DNA from: an uncultured Ruminococcus sp.
GTDB taxonomy: Bacteria > Bacillota_A > Clostridia > Oscillospirales > Acutalibacteraceae
Length of the DNA stretch: 5,507 bases
Assembly: GCA_902773395.1 (NCBI GenBank)
Contig: CACYEJ010000180.1
Location: forward strand, 1 to 5,507
Direction: 5' to 3'
The notes below the pieces were generated by a model that worked only from the letters and a program-made list of their open reading frames with translations, searched no databases and was not told where the DNA came from. This document shows positions 1 to 5,507 of the stretch, piece after piece. The position numbers and the translations under genes were made by a program. Numbering within the stretch: the stretch's first letter is position 1; every line of letters starts with the position of its first letter.

Positions 1-75
1 CGTAACTATGCCTAAGCAAAGGAGCAGGTGATAATAAGAGAATAATTAGGACGCATGAAAATCTAAACCAGGTAA
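1..75. other. Short left-edge segment without a supported gene
   Basis: No reading frame of meaningful length is visible. On the plus strand one frame ends in three consecutive stops (TGA TAA TAA, 29-37), which could be the tail of a convergent gene entering from the left. Only nine codons of it would be inside the window. I see no convincing promoter, ribosome binding site or RNA gene here. Confidence 0.4.
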
Positions 76-103
76 AACGGCGAGCAGTCCCCTACTCGCC
101 GTT
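76..103 (-). terminator. Probable intrinsic terminator after the large gene
   Basis: Bases 76-84 (aacggcgag) pair perfectly with 95-103 (ctcgccgtt), giving a 9-bp stem with five consecutive G-C/C-G pairs in its core and a 10-base loop. Read on the minus strand, the hairpin begins 5 bases after the TAA stop. Its final TT runs on into two more T residues before ACC, so the T-tract is short. On the plus strand the stem is followed by ATTGTTT, so it could also stop convergent transcription from the left. Confidence 0.75.
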
Positions 104-108
104 ATTGT

Positions 109-3100
109 TTATGAAGCTATTGGTTTACCTATATTTTCATTACTGCTTAGTCCAGCACTGTACCGAAGAACCGCAAGCGCATCTGCTGATGTAATATTAC
201 CGTCTCCATCTACATCCGAGAGCTTCGTCTGTTCTGGAGATAGACTGGAAAGACCTGCACTCGTGCGGAGAATTGTTAATGCGTCGGCAGATGTGATGTT
301 ACCGTCACCGTCTACATCGCCGTACAAGCGGTTTTTTTCGGGGTTATAGGTCTGCTTGACACCGATATATTCCAACATCTGATTAAACGGATCTATAGTA
401 TAGAAAGTTACATCCAATCCATCAGACACATACCAGACGACACGTCCGCTGCCGTCAATAATCGGCTCACAGTCTGAAAGTCTCGCGTTTTCAATGGTGT
501 TGATATTGGAAATATTACCATACTCGTCAAGAGTTACGCATTTAATTGAATAATGCGTATTATTCTTTTCATCGGCATTGGATTCTTCCCAAAAAGCAAT
601 AAAATGCCCGTTTCCGATGTGTTTGAGATACGGATCTCCTACTTCTGTATTTGATTCTTCCGGATAGCTTGTAAGCATGACCTCGGTCAGATTTTTTAGC
701 GTACTCTTATCAACAGTTGAAATGTACACATTACTCTTGGTACTGTCTTCCTTATTTATGTCAACCGTACGACCTACCACGGCAACGCGATCTGAGCCAA
801 GCGCAAAATCAGAAACGGTAATACCTGTGTAGTTATAGTTGTCATCATCTTCCGTTGCACTTTTGAGGTTAAGACTGTTTATTCTTCTCAGCTCATCGGA
901 ACGACTTGTCTGAAGAACTATTCCGCGGGGAGCTGCGTCACCGTGATCCACTTTGTAAATAATATCGTCTTCTACGGCAATGAATTGATTGAAGGAGTGC
1001 GAAACGTAGAGCCAATCAATGTCTGCAATGTCATACTGTTCGTTATTAATGGTAAGCGTATTCTCATCTATACAAAAGACCATGCTTGCCTGATGATTAC
1101 GACCGTCACCATTATCGTACATCTTATGACATGTTGCGATATAGAGTACTCCTTTATACTCTGTCATGCGCAAAGAGCCGGCAGAAAAAGGTATGTATGT
1201 GTTTTTGCCATAAAGAGACAAAGCATCTATACGCTGCCAGTCCTTTGTAAATTTTACAACTCTCAAAACCTCACAGTCGTCGTTTTCCTCTCTGTTTTCT
1301 TGACCGAACACAAGGAAATTGTAGTTTTCTCCGCTGAAAGCACCACCGAACAGCGGAAGCTCCCTTTCAATCTTTTCGCTCGAAAGAAGATTAAACTCTC
1401 TGTCATAGTTTTCTTTGATTAAATATCCATAAGTTACAATCGTTTTACTGTCATACTCTCCAGTTTCTTCGTTGTATTCATCAATGTATTCATATTTATC
1501 GGGAATGTTCTCTATTCGTGTGTAGCCTGTATCCGTTTCAAACAGATACGAATTGATCGTATCTCCATAAGTATTGTAATCATGTTTTGAAGCGTTTTCA
1601 GTAACGGCAGGGTCACTGCAATATTTTATTATCCCCCCAGTTCCGTTGCCCGGCAGTATGTTGATCTCACAGCTTGTAGAGAATTCACCCATAGTTAGTG
1701 TGATCGTAACAACTCCCTCGTGCCATGCGTAAACGGTACCATCACTCGAAACCGTTGCGAGACTGTTATCTGAGCTTGTCCACTTATTAGACGTTGACAA
1801 TATCGAACTGTTGTATTGAGCTTTAATTTTCTGTGTCTCTCCGACTGTCATCTGAGCTTTTTCGGGCGCTATTTCAGCTGAAGAAGAAATATCCCATGAC
1901 AATGTTTCAAGATAGTACACGCCGTTTTCCTTTTCAACAGCTATAAGATCATCAGCTGAATATCCATCGAGCATGTAAATAAAATGCTCAGTCGGGCATG
2001 ACGCCATTACAGAACCGTCCAAAAGGCTGTATTCAACAAGATGTTTGCCTTCTTTATACATTATCACACTTTCGCTGTTCTCACGATACACCGACCTTGT
2101 ACCCTTACAGAAATCTTCGGCGTTTTTATGTCTGGCCTGATCCGGGCTGAGTATTCCTTCCTCATCAATCCGTGCATTATCATAATACAAAGCGGTATAC
2201 TGTGCATAACCTTTTGTTTGATCTGTGAGATCCCTAATAATGTCAGCTTGCCAAACGCCGCTGCGAATGACAGCGTATCTACCGCCGTACAACGCTGCCG
2301 CATACTTGACACGGTTCACTGATTCGTAAGATATTGTCTCTATACCTTGAAAGAGAACCATACCGAACAGAACAAACCAACCATACTCATAAGGTTCAAG
2401 TGTTAGCTTTCCTCCGTTGATAGTTCCGAGCTGTAAGCTTCGCAGATGATGAAAATCGGTCACTATTCTCGAATCTGCCTCTGCATCAATGAACAGCATT
2501 TTCTCTCCATTCTCATAAAACCCCAACATATCTACTATTGATTTCTCTGTTTCAGTTTGAGCAATCAGCTCTCCCGAATGAGAGAACACCTCAAGATAAT
2601 ACCTTATATATGGTTCGAACGTTCTGTCGTGAAAAGAGATATAAATATTTGCTTTTTCGTCTGCGGAAACGGCAAACACTCTATACTTTGATTTTTCGAT
2701 ATCAACCGATGAAAGGACTCTCAAGCTGTTGAGATCATAGCAAACAACTTTGTTTTTTGTATATGGCTCACTCAGAAGAACCGTAAGCCTGTTATCTATA
2801 ACATTAGAAAGGATCACATTGCCGAAGGTATAAACCGCTGTATAAGTATCTTTGTTGATAGAGTAGAAATACAGCGTTCCTTTTTTCAGGATATAGTAAC
2901 CGTTATACTTTCGAGAAAACACCAATTCTTCATCGGTGTCACTTAAATCTCCGAAGTAATCTGCGTTTAGCTTGCGCTTTATACCTGATTCTAATTCATA
3001 GCTGCCCTTGACGGTAATTGTTATCTGTGACTTCTGAGTTCCGTCTGTGCTCTCGGCTGTTATTACTGCGCTGCCCGCCTTAAGTCCAATAACAGTTCCC

Positions 3101-5507
3101 TCATCGCTCACTACGGCTACGGAATCATCGGAGGACGACCATTTGTATTCCTTCATATAGAGTTTTTCAACAATTAGATCGATTTTAACCGCTTCAAACG
3201 GTTCTATTTCGGTTTTTTCAGAGGAAATTGAAAAATCATCCGTAATAGTATCGAGATCGTGAAAGATTACCAACGGGACACCATGATCAATTAACTCCTT
3301 CCAGCCAGGCTTGGAAAAATGGCAATATACATTGATTCGTTTGAGATCAGCATCAGAAAATATGTTTTTGTTACTAACAAAAATAGAAAATTTGGACTCA
3401 TCGTAGCCATCGCCGAGAAAAACAACATCGTAAGCACTTTCATAATCCTTTTGCAGCATATCGTAATTTCCGATTATAAACCCCTCCGGCAGTACAAACC
3501 GATGAACATTGACCAGAGAACGATATGCATCTGTATTGATGCTTGTAATCCCATCCGGGACAATTATTTCACTCTCTCTGCACCCTTCAGGAATGCAGAC
3601 AAGTTCCTTTTCTTTTTTATCATAAAGCACACCGTGATCCGAAAAATACCTTACCCCTCCCTCTTTGACATTTATTTCTTCGGTAACGGAATGATCCTCA
3701 TTGGTTCCTCCAATGCCGAAGTAGTGGCTTCCGATCTCTTCAATACCAGCCGGAAGATTTATCACCCTTACACCAATATCCCTAAGTGCATCTTCACCTA
3801 TCCTTTTCAACGTATCCGGCAATGATAAGTTTTGAGTTGCTCTAAAACCTTCAAATGCCTCATTTCCGAGAGATGTTATACCTTCACACACCTCAACGCT
3901 TTTTATGAAAGATGAAAATATCCTATAAGATGTTTCCTCCGGGTGATCGATATAAGATCCGGAATCTAAATTATACATATCACCGCTGCCTGTGATCGTA
4001 AGTGTGTTGTTGTGAAGATCGACCTCCCAAACAGCGTTATCACCACATTTTCCTGTTTGAACATAAGAATCGCAAAAAATAAAGCCATTATCTATTGCGT
4101 ACCGCTCAGCGGCAGAGCCTTTCTTACCGACTATTATTAAGTGCTCTTGCTTATTGTATTGTTGGGCATATTCCTCATAATAGCCAACCGCATATTTCCC
4201 CATTTCCTTAACTGAATCCGGGATCTCTATAATCTTCATGCTCCTGCAGTTATAAAATGCAAAATCGCTGATTCCGAGTATCCCCCCGTGTAGTTTTACG
4301 CTTGAAATAGGCAATGTGTTAAAAGCTGTAGAACTGATATATCTGACATTTTCGGGTACTATCGGAACACTTCCGCTTCCGTTATATCTATAAAGCACCT
4401 TGCCGAAGCACACGAAGTCATCCTCATTATTATCGTATATTGGAGAATTATGGAAAGCATCCAATCCTATTTTTTCGAGCGAATCAGGAAATTCTGCCTT
4501 TTCGAGGACACTGCCATAAAACGCACGTCTGCCTATTTCAACAAGAGATGACGGAAACTTTATTTCCTTAATCGCAAAAGTGTTACTAAAAGCTTCTTCG
4601 CCAATATATTTCACCTTATTGCCCAATTTAATTGTTTCAATGTGGCTGTTAAGAAAAGCGTGATAAGGGATATAATCTATATTCTCACCAAGATCAAGAC
4701 TCTTTATATTATCGTTTAAAAAGGCGCCGGAAACAAACCTTGTGACATTTGAGGGAACAGTCACGTTCTCTTCATCGCCTGTATAATCAAACAAAACGCC
4801 CTCAGGACTTACAACAAAACCGTCGGAAGCGTTTTCTTGAAGACGGTCTCTATACACTGTTCCCCAGAAAGATGGTATATCCTTCAGAGAGTCGGGAATA
4901 CTTACCGATTCGATCTGCGGGCAGCCATAAAACACACTGTCTGGAATAATCACTACGCCTTCTTCTATAGTAACTGACTTAAGATTTTCGCATCTGGCAA
5001 AGGCATAGGAAAAGATATCGCCTCCAAAAGTATCGACCGAACCGGGAATAGTTATGCTTTCAAGCCCAGAAGTCTCAAACGCCTCTCTTCCTATATGTGT
5101 AACATACGTAGGGATAGAAACTTCTTTAAGAGACGAGCAGCCGTAAAACGCCTTATCTCCTATTTCTGTAACAGACGCAGGGATAGAAACCTCTTTAAGA
5201 GACGAGCAGCCGTAAAATGTCGATTCTTCAATTTGTATAACAGATGAGGGAATATAAACCTCTTCAAGAGACGAACAGCCTTTAAACACCTCATCTCTTA
5301 TTTCTGTAACAGATGGAGGGATAGAAATCTCTTTAAGAGACGAGCAGCCTTCAAACCCACTCCATCCTATCGTAGTCAAGCCCGCCGGAAGAACGACCTT
5401 TTCAAGCGACGTGCAGCCTGCGAACGTATACCCGTTCAATTCTGTAACAGATGAAGGAATAGAAATCTCTTTAAGAGACGAGCAGCCGTAAAACACTTCA
5501 GCTTCTA
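109..5507 (-). CDS. Multimodular BspA-like LRR / Big_2 / dockerin surface protein, 5' end outside window
   Basis: Uninterrupted minus-strand frame ending in TAA at 109-111. It is partial. The first in-frame start-like codon, GTG at 5496-5494, is preceded in frame by Glu-Ala-Glu and lies inside a leucine-rich repeat, so it is an internal Val. Numbering from that GTG: LRR_5 array 1-437, array-end motif 453-474, CGDN-type module 481-510, second LRR_5 array about 526-745, Big_2 755-830, strand-rich propeller-like region 831-1203, Big_2 1204-1282, second strand-rich module 1283-1721, dockerin about 1722-1786, then a short tail ending NIGKPIAS. I see no glycoside hydrolase, peptidase or other catalytic signature, and no LPxTG motif or C-terminal membrane segment. 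The dockerin is the obvious means of attachment, to a cohesin on a scaffoldin or anchor protein. BspA-type LRRs are known from adhesins and Big_2 from surface proteins, so adhesion or substrate/partner binding outside the cell is the best inference. The signal peptide expected of such a protein cannot be seen. No neighbouring gene is visible to indicate an operon. Certain as a gene; the specific role is unknown. Confidence 0.96.
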   Translation of the reverse strand, partial: EAEVFYGCSSLKEISIPSSVTELNGYTFAGCTSLEKVVLPAGLTTIGWSGFEGCSSLKEISIPPSVTEIRDEVFKGCSSLEEVYIPSSVIQIEESTFYGCSSLKEVSIPASVTEIGDKAFYGCSSLKEVSIPTYVTHIGREAFETSGLESITIPGSVDTFGGDIFSYAFARCENLKSVTIEEGVVIIPDSVFYGCPQIESVSIPDSLKDIPSFWGTVYRDRLQENASDGFVVSPEGVLFDYTGDEENVTVPSNVTRFVSGAFLNDNIKSLDLGENIDYIPYHAFLNSHIETIKLGNKVKYIGEEAFSNTFAIKEIKFPSSLVEIGRRAFYGSVLEKAEFPDSLEKIGLDAFHNSPIYDNNEDDFVCFGKVLYRYNGSGSVPIVPENVRYISSTAFNTLPISSVKLHGGILGISDFAFYNCRSMKIIEIPDSVKEMGKYAVGYYEEYAQQYNKQEHLIIVGKKGSAAERYAIDNGFIFCDSYVQTGKCGDNAVWEVDLHNNTLTITGSGDMYNLDSGSYIDHPEETSYRIFSSFIKSVEVCEGITSLGNEAFEGFRATQNLSLPDTLKRIGEDALRDIGVRVINLPAGIEEIGSHYFGIGGTNEDHSVTEEINVKEGGVRYFSDHGVLYDKKEKELVCIPEGCRESEIIVPDGITSINTDAYRSLVNVHRFVLPEGFIIGNYDMLQKDYESAYDVVFLGDGYDESKFSIFVSNKNIFSDADLKRINVYCHFSKPGWKELIDHGVPLVIFHDLDTITDDFSISSEKTEIEPFEAVKIDLIVEKLYMKEYKWSSSDDSVAVVSDEGTVIGLKAGSAVITAESTDGTQKSQITITVKGSYELESGIKRKLNADYFGDLSDTDEELVFSRKYNGYYILKKGTLYFYSINKDTYTAVYTFGNVILSNVIDNRLTVLLSEPYTKNKVVCYDLNSLRVLSSVDIEKSKYRVFAVSADEKANIYISFHDRTFEPYIRYYLEVFSHSGELIAQTETEKSIVDMLGFYENGEKMLFIDAEADSRIVTDFHHLRSLQLGTINGGKLTLEPYEYGWFVLFGMVLFQGIETISYESVNRVKYAAALYGGRYAVIRSGVWQADIIRDLTDQTKGYAQYTALYYDNARIDEEGILSPDQARHKNAEDFCKGTRSVYRENSESVIMYKEGKHLVEYSLLDGSVMASCPTEHFIYMLDGYSADDLIAVEKENGVYYLETLSWDISSSAEIAPEKAQMTVGETQKIKAQYNSSILSTSNKWTSSDNSLATVSSDGTVYAWHEGVVTITLTMGEFSTSCEINILPGNGTGGIIKYCSDPAVTENASKHDYNTYGDTINSYLFETDTGYTRIENIPDKYEYIDEYNEETGEYDSKTIVTYGYLIKENYDREFNLLSSEKIERELPLFGGAFSGENYNFLVFGQENREENDDCEVLRVVKFTKDWQRIDALSLYGKNTYIPFSAGSLRMTEYKGVLYIATCHKMYDNGDGRNHQASMVFCIDENTLTINNEQYDIADIDWLYVSHSFNQFIAVEDDIIYKVDHGDAAPRGIVLQTSRSDELRRINSLNLKSATEDDDNYNYTGITVSDFALGSDRVAVVGRTVDINKEDSTKSNVYISTVDKSTLKNLTEVMLTSYPEESNTEVGDPYLKHIGNGHFIAFWEESNADEKNNTHYSIKCVTLDEYGNISNINTIENARLSDCEPIIDGSGRVVWYVSDGLDVTFYTIDPFNQMLEYIGVKQTYNPEKNRLYGDVDGDGNITSADALTILRTSAGLSSLSPEQTKLSDVDGDGNITSADALAVLRYSAGLSSNENIGKPIAS
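139..333 (-). other. Type I dockerin domain (C-terminal)
   Basis: Residues about 1722-1786 hold two F-hand calcium-binding loops, both DVDGDGNITSAD, at 1727-1738 and 1761-1772 and 34 residues apart. Asp at loop positions 1, 3, 5 and 12 supplies the expected calcium ligands. Each loop is followed by a helix (ALTILRTSAGL and ALAVLRYSAGL). By dockerin family knowledge, loop positions 10-11 and helix positions 17-18 contact cohesin. Here both copies have Ser-Ala and Leu-Arg, so the domain is internally symmetric, as in dockerins that can bind cohesin in two orientations. The C-terminal location is the usual one. This domain ties the protein to a cellulosome or similar cohesin-bearing surface complex. 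Confidence 0.95.
334..1650 (-). other. Strand-rich module 2 with His/Asp/Cys motif cluster, uncharacterised
   Basis: Residues 1283-1721, between the second Big_2 and the dockerin. It has propeller-like strand rhythm: NYNFLVFGQE, LRVVKFTKDWQRI, KGVLYIATCHKMY, SMVFCIDENTLTI, DRVAVVGRTVDI, NVYISTVDKSTL, GHFIAFWEES, SIKCVTLDEYGNI and GRVVWYVSDGLDVTFYTI. At its centre (residues 1441-1528) lie TCHKMY, NHQASMVF, SHSFNQFIAV and VDHGDAAPRG, polar and rare-residue motifs of the kind usually kept for binding or catalysis. Later landmarks are LSDCEPI and VVWYVSDG. I have the impression that similar motifs occur in other clostridial Big_2/LRR proteins, but I cannot name a family and cannot verify this. 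A ligand-binding propeller is the favoured reading. Confidence 0.5.
1651..1887 (-). other. Big_2 bacterial immunoglobulin-like domain, copy 2
   Basis: Residues 1204-1282 include AEIAPEKAQMTVGETQKIKA, the core NKWTSSDNSLATVSSDGTV with conserved Trp 1239, and then YAWHEGVVTITLTMGEF ending in CEINILPG. This is a fuller match to Big_2 than copy 1, because the TVGET strand is retained. A Gly-rich linker (PGNGTGG) follows and leads into the second strand-rich module. Confidence 0.92.
1888..3006 (-). other. Strand-rich, probable beta-propeller region 1, no family recognised
   Basis: Residues 831-1203 lie between the two Big_2 domains. Short strand pairs alternate with turns: GTLYFYSINKDTYTAVYTF, NKVVCYDLNSLRVLSSVDI, ANIYISFHDRTFEPYIRYYL, KMLFIDAEADSRIV, KHLVEYSLLDGSVMASC and NGVYYLETLSW. 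The pattern (display value, name it, next value) resembles blades of a WD/YVTN-like beta-propeller. The length, about 370 residues, would fit a six- to eight-bladed propeller. I see no catalytic signature. The propeller fold is inferred from strand rhythm only; a beta-sandwich pair or beta-helix remains possible. Confidence 0.5.
3007..3234 (-). other. Big_2 bacterial immunoglobulin-like domain, copy 1
   Basis: Residues 755-830 show the Big_2 pattern: a leading strand, then YKWSSSDDSVAVVSDEGTV, IGLKAGSAVITAES and a final QITITVKG strand. The conserved Trp is residue 786, and the W-x-S-S-D-x-S-V-A-x-V-x-x-x-G-x-V...G-x-A-x-I-T core is intact. Such domains usually act as extracellular spacers or adhesive modules. 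This copy separates the LRR half from the strand-rich half. Its N-terminal strand (TEIEPFEAVKIDL) departs from the usual L-x-x-G-x-x-x-x-L form. Confidence 0.9.
3262..3921 (-). repeat. Second, degenerate LRR_5 array
   Basis: Residues about 526-745 keep the LRR_5 pattern in weaker form: IKSVEVCEGITSLGNEAFEG, LSLPDTLKRIGEDAL, INLPAGIEEIGSHYF, an extended unit with HGVLYDKKEKELVCIPEG (621-638), then IIVPDGITSINTDAY and FVLPEGF. From about residue 675 the repeat is barely recognisable, and the segment ending KPGWKELIDHGVPLVIF looks like a terminal cap. The repeats are individually diverged, in contrast to the near-identical units of the first array, so the two arrays appear to have different histories. 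Confidence 0.8.
3967..4056 (-). other. CGDN...W...LTITGSGDM inter-array module
   Basis: Residues 481-510 contain CGDNAVWEVD, then NNTLTITGSGDMYNL. This short beta-hairpin-like module (CGxN-x-W-x-(L/V)-D...LTI-x-GxGxM) is one I recognise as regularly preceding LRR_5 arrays in clostridial surface proteins. Its place between the two LRR arrays fits an N-terminal cap for the second. It suggests that the protein was built by joining two complete LRR cassettes. No separate biochemical role is known to me. Confidence 0.65.
4075..4140 (-). other. LRR array-ending motif (GS-AE-YA type)
   Basis: Residues 453-474 read LIIVGKKGSAAERYAIDNGF and continue with IF. From family knowledge, a strand followed by G-x-x-GS-AE-xYA-xxN-x-x-F commonly closes LRR_5 arrays in Firmicute surface proteins, as the last strand and helix of the solenoid. 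Here it marks the end of the first array, shortly before the next module begins. Confidence 0.7.
4186..5507 (-). repeat. First LRR_5 (BspA/TpLRR-type) leucine-rich repeat array
   Basis: Residues 1-437 consist mostly of 23-residue units of the form F-x-G-C-x-x-L-x-x-(I/V)-x-(I/L)-P-x-x-(V/L)-x-x-I-x-x-x-A, which is the BspA/Treponema-type leucine-rich repeat covered by the LRR_5 family. Units start at residues 2, 25, 48, 71, 94, 117, 140, 166 and 189, and then become irregular. Two longer units, around 225-262 and 359-391, carry an inserted hairpin-like stretch (GVLFDYTG and KVLYRYNG) before the next IPxxV strand; such extended units are common in this family. The array should form a curved solenoid that binds protein or glycan surfaces. 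It continues past the window edge, so the total number of repeats is unknown. Confidence 0.93.
5080..5507 (-). repeat. Six in-register 69-bp tandem DNA repeats encoding 23-residue LRR units
   Basis: On the plus strand the core gacgagcag (or a one-base variant) recurs at 5132, 5201, 5270, 5339, 5408 and 5477, exactly 69 bases apart. Each copy encodes one 23-residue LRR unit. The units at residues 2, 94 and 117 share an identical 26-base stretch that includes the third codon positions for FYGCSSLK. This is nucleotide-level similarity beyond what protein conservation requires. The unit at residue 25 is the most diverged. The array runs off the right edge. Confidence 0.9.

Noticed and set aside
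54..66. Small open frames around the ATG at 55 (plus strand) and at 56-54 (minus strand)
   Set aside because: The plus-strand frame stops after three codons and the minus-strand frame after 14; neither has support as a gene.
139..333. Calmodulin-type EF-hand pair instead of dockerin
   Set aside because: The loops lack the entering helix of a canonical EF-hand and show the dockerin spacing and the D-x-D-x-D-G-x-I-x-S-x-D-A-L pattern at the C-terminus of a secreted-type protein.
943..1422. Plus-strand open frame of 159 codons
   Set aside because: It lies wholly antisense to the large gene, is Cys/Ile-rich without any recognisable domain, and its sequence is explained by the coding pattern on the opposite strand.
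2041..2322. Overlapping short open frames on both strands
   Set aside because: Both are shadows of the strand-rich region of the large gene, with no recognisable product and no start context.
3319..3825. Plus-strand open frame of 168 codons
   Set aside because: It is antisense to the second LRR array. Its composition (many Ile, Phe and Tyr) mirrors the opposite-strand codons and it has no domain signature.
5494..5496. GTG as the start codon of the large gene
   Set aside because: It is in the middle of an LRR unit, the frame continues upstream (Glu-Ala-Glu) to the window edge, and no signal peptide or ribosome binding site precedes it.
5080..5507. CRISPR-like regularly spaced repeats
   Set aside because: The 69-bp period is a tandem coding repeat that stays in frame, the sequence between conserved cores is itself similar, and it translates into LRR units; there are no unique spacers.

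Overview
The window is filled almost entirely by one very large gene on the minus strand. Its stop codon is at 109-111, and its reading frame stays open to the right-hand edge, so the true start and any signal peptide lie outside. The visible part is about 1,797 codons with no internal stop. It encodes a modular, non-enzymatic-looking surface or secreted protein.

Order from the N-terminal side (right edge) to the C-terminus (left edge), numbering residues from the GTG at 5496: (1) a BspA/LRR_5-type leucine-rich repeat array, beginning with near-identical 69-bp tandem units; (2) an array-ending GS-AE-YA motif; (3) a short CGDN...W...LTITGSGDM module; (4) a second, degenerate LRR_5 array; (5) a Big_2 immunoglobulin-like domain; (6) a strand-rich, propeller-like region of about 370 residues; (7) a second Big_2 domain; (8) a second strand-rich region of about 440 residues with a cluster of His/Asp/Cys motifs; (9) a C-terminal type I dockerin with two calcium-binding loops. 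A hairpin that fits an intrinsic terminator follows 5 bases after the stop. The remaining 75 bases at the left edge are intergenic or hold only the tail of a convergent gene.

The dockerin plus LRR_5 plus Big_2 combination and the moderately AT-rich DNA suggest a gut or rumen Firmicute of the Ruminococcus/Oscillospiraceae group. This is inferred from architecture, not from a search. The dockerin suggests that the protein docks onto a cohesin-bearing scaffoldin or cell-surface anchor. No catalytic domain is recognisable, and no sortase signal ends the protein. The likely role is adhesion, binding or structure within a cellulosome-like or cohesin-dockerin surface system. The most interesting parts are the uncharacterised C-terminal module (residues about 1283-1721) and the tandem repeat array at the window edge.
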